Below are positions 6,164-6,647 of a DNA stretch of 6,647 nucleotides, one piece after another; positions within the stretch are counted from its first letter, which is position 1, and each line of letters starts with the position of its first letter. The stretch is from Syntrophobacterales bacterium (GTDB lineage Bacteria; Desulfobacterota; Syntrophobacteria; BM002). Made by a program: the position numbers and the translations under genes. The notes below the pieces were generated by a model. That model had not been told where the DNA came from. It was given only the letters and a program-made list of their open reading frames with translations, and did no database searches. Location: NCBI GenBank assembly GCA_030601545.1, contig JAUVTM010000123.1:1-6647 (forward strand), read 5' to 3'.

Positions 6164-6314
6164 GAAGGAATTCATGAATAATCCTAGCTAGTTTGGAAGT
6201 AGTAGTTTGTTTACTCAAAATTGTGATAAAATGAACGTACTGAATTTGGTGATGTTACCGCATCTTACTATGAATGTAAAAGACTTTTATGAATGGCTCT
6301 TCGGCTGACCAGCA

Positions 6315-6371
6315 GGCAGAGGACAGGAGGCAGCAGGCAGCGGGCAGGAGGCAGCGGGCAGGAAGCAGTGG
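6315..6371 (+). repeat. Heptamer array of GCAGNNN, left arm of an inverted pair
   Basis: Eight successive 7-bp units run without a gap. Read from 6316 the consensus is GCAGNNN with NNN purine-rich (GCAGGAG, GCAGCGG and similar). One unit reads ACAGGAG. The following array at 6387-6421 carries the same consensus on the other strand. Confidence 0.85.
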
Positions 6372-6386
6372 ACGATCAAGAACGAA

Positions 6387-6421
6387 GTGAACTGCTTACT
6401 GCTCACCGCTGACTGCTTACC
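6387..6421 (-). repeat. Heptamer array of GCAGNNN, right arm of an inverted pair
   Basis: On the minus strand, units GCAGTCA, GCGGTGA, then GCAGTAA and GCAGTTC follow at 7-bp steps. ACTGCTTACTGC (6391-6402) is complementary to GCAGGAAGCAGT (6358-6369) at 11 of 12 positions, giving a stem with a 21-base loop. Confidence 0.8.
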
Positions 6422-6425
6422 CAGT

Positions 6426-6454
6426 ACTTTAGACACTTTAGCTCACTTTAGTTC
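6426..6454 (+). repeat. Decamer tandem array, three ACTTTAG units
   Basis: ACTTTAG occurs three times at 9- and 10-bp steps, each followed by a short variable tail ending in C (AC, CTC, TTC). It ends 16 bases before the start codon of the right-end gene, so it would lie in that gene's leader or promoter. Confidence 0.75.
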
Positions 6455-6470
6455 ATTCAAGGCATTTACA

Positions 6471-6647
6471 ATGACCGGCTACTTTTTATCCATGAATCAT
6501 CTGGTTCCTCTGGAGGAGAATCTACCCAATCTGGCTCCCGTTGATGATCCGGAAGTGGCTCGGATGATCCGCTCTGCGCGTGGGGTGGTCATGCCCCGGG
6601 GTGCAACTGAAAAACGTTATCGGAAGATCGCTGCCCTGGCGCCAAAC
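6471..6647 (+). CDS. N-terminal part of an unidentified protein, cut off by window edge
   Basis: 59 codons are open to the end of the window. The visible part starts MTGYFLSMNHLVPLEEN, then an acidic VDDPEVARMI helix and SARGVVMPRGATEKRYRK, which resembles a beta strand, a turn and a basic helix. It has no signal peptide or membrane segment. The general look recalls N-terminal regions of some ATP-grasp ligase-like proteins, but this is a weak impression and I name no function. The start at 6471 has AAGG about eight bases upstream; Met8 at 6492 is an alternative with no better ribosome site. Confidence 0.6.
   Translation, partial: MTGYFLSMNHLVPLEENLPNLAPVDDPEVARMIRSARGVVMPRGATEKRYRKIAALAPN

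Larger units (their letters stand above)
6054..6470. other. Repeat-rich intergenic region before the right-end gene
   Basis: These 417 bases carry no gene I can support. They hold a CCCTGAGC-type element, an AT-rich stretch (about 6180-6300), two inverted heptamer arrays and a decamer array, listed separately. The promoter for the small minus-strand gene and that for the right-end gene should both lie here, but I find no strong -35/-10 pair. Confidence 0.7.

Noticed and set aside
6231..6308. 25-codon plus-strand open frame with a hydrophobic N-terminal half in the AT-rich stretch
   Set aside because: There is no ribosome binding site before either ATG and no clear promoter. Frames of this length are expected by chance in AT-rich DNA.
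5546..6454. CRISPR array
   Set aside because: The repeats are 7-10 bp, contiguous and degenerate, with no 25-40 base repeats separated by unique spacers and no cas genes.

Overview
The window looks like chromosomal DNA of a free-living Gram-negative bacterium with moderate GC. A deltaproteobacterium (Desulfobacterota) is my best guess. The reasons are the predicted lipoprotein, a membrane-bound sigma-54-type activator paired with a phosphonate-type binding protein, and intergenic DNA crowded with short degenerate repeats. This is inference from gene style, not a taxonomic match.

Layout, left to right. (1) Positions 1-2382, minus strand: a two-gene operon. The first gene (1435-2382) encodes a PhnD-like periplasmic binding lipoprotein. 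Nine bases later comes a membrane-anchored regulator (1-1425, running off the left edge) with two membrane segments around a periplasmic domain, then HAMP, GAF-like and sigma-54 AAA+ domains. No ABC permease or ATPase is visible, so the binding protein is more likely the ligand-sensing partner of the regulator than part of an importer. (2) Positions 2383-2893: a divergent intergenic region. It holds a candidate promoter for the operon, two tandem REP-like hairpins that each begin with GTAG, and several small palindromes upstream of clpB. (3) Positions 2894-5503, plus strand: a complete 869-residue ClpB disaggregase with all expected ATPase motifs. (4) Positions 5504-6470: a repeat-rich stretch around one small minus-strand gene (5808-6053, 81 residues, unknown function). 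(5) Positions 6471-6647: the N-terminus of an unidentified plus-strand protein that runs off the right edge.

The most unusual feature is in block 4. At least five different short tandem arrays there share an exact 7-bp period (TAGATTG, GTTATNN twice, GCAGNNN twice). The GTTATNN and GCAGNNN arrays occur as inverted, convergent pairs: 5653-5680 against 5743-5770, and 6316-6371 against 6387-6421. The second pair can form an imperfect 26-bp hairpin. Two 10-bp-period arrays and two inverted CCCTGAGC-type elements lie in the same stretch. I found no CRISPR array, tRNA, rRNA, transposase or prophage gene.
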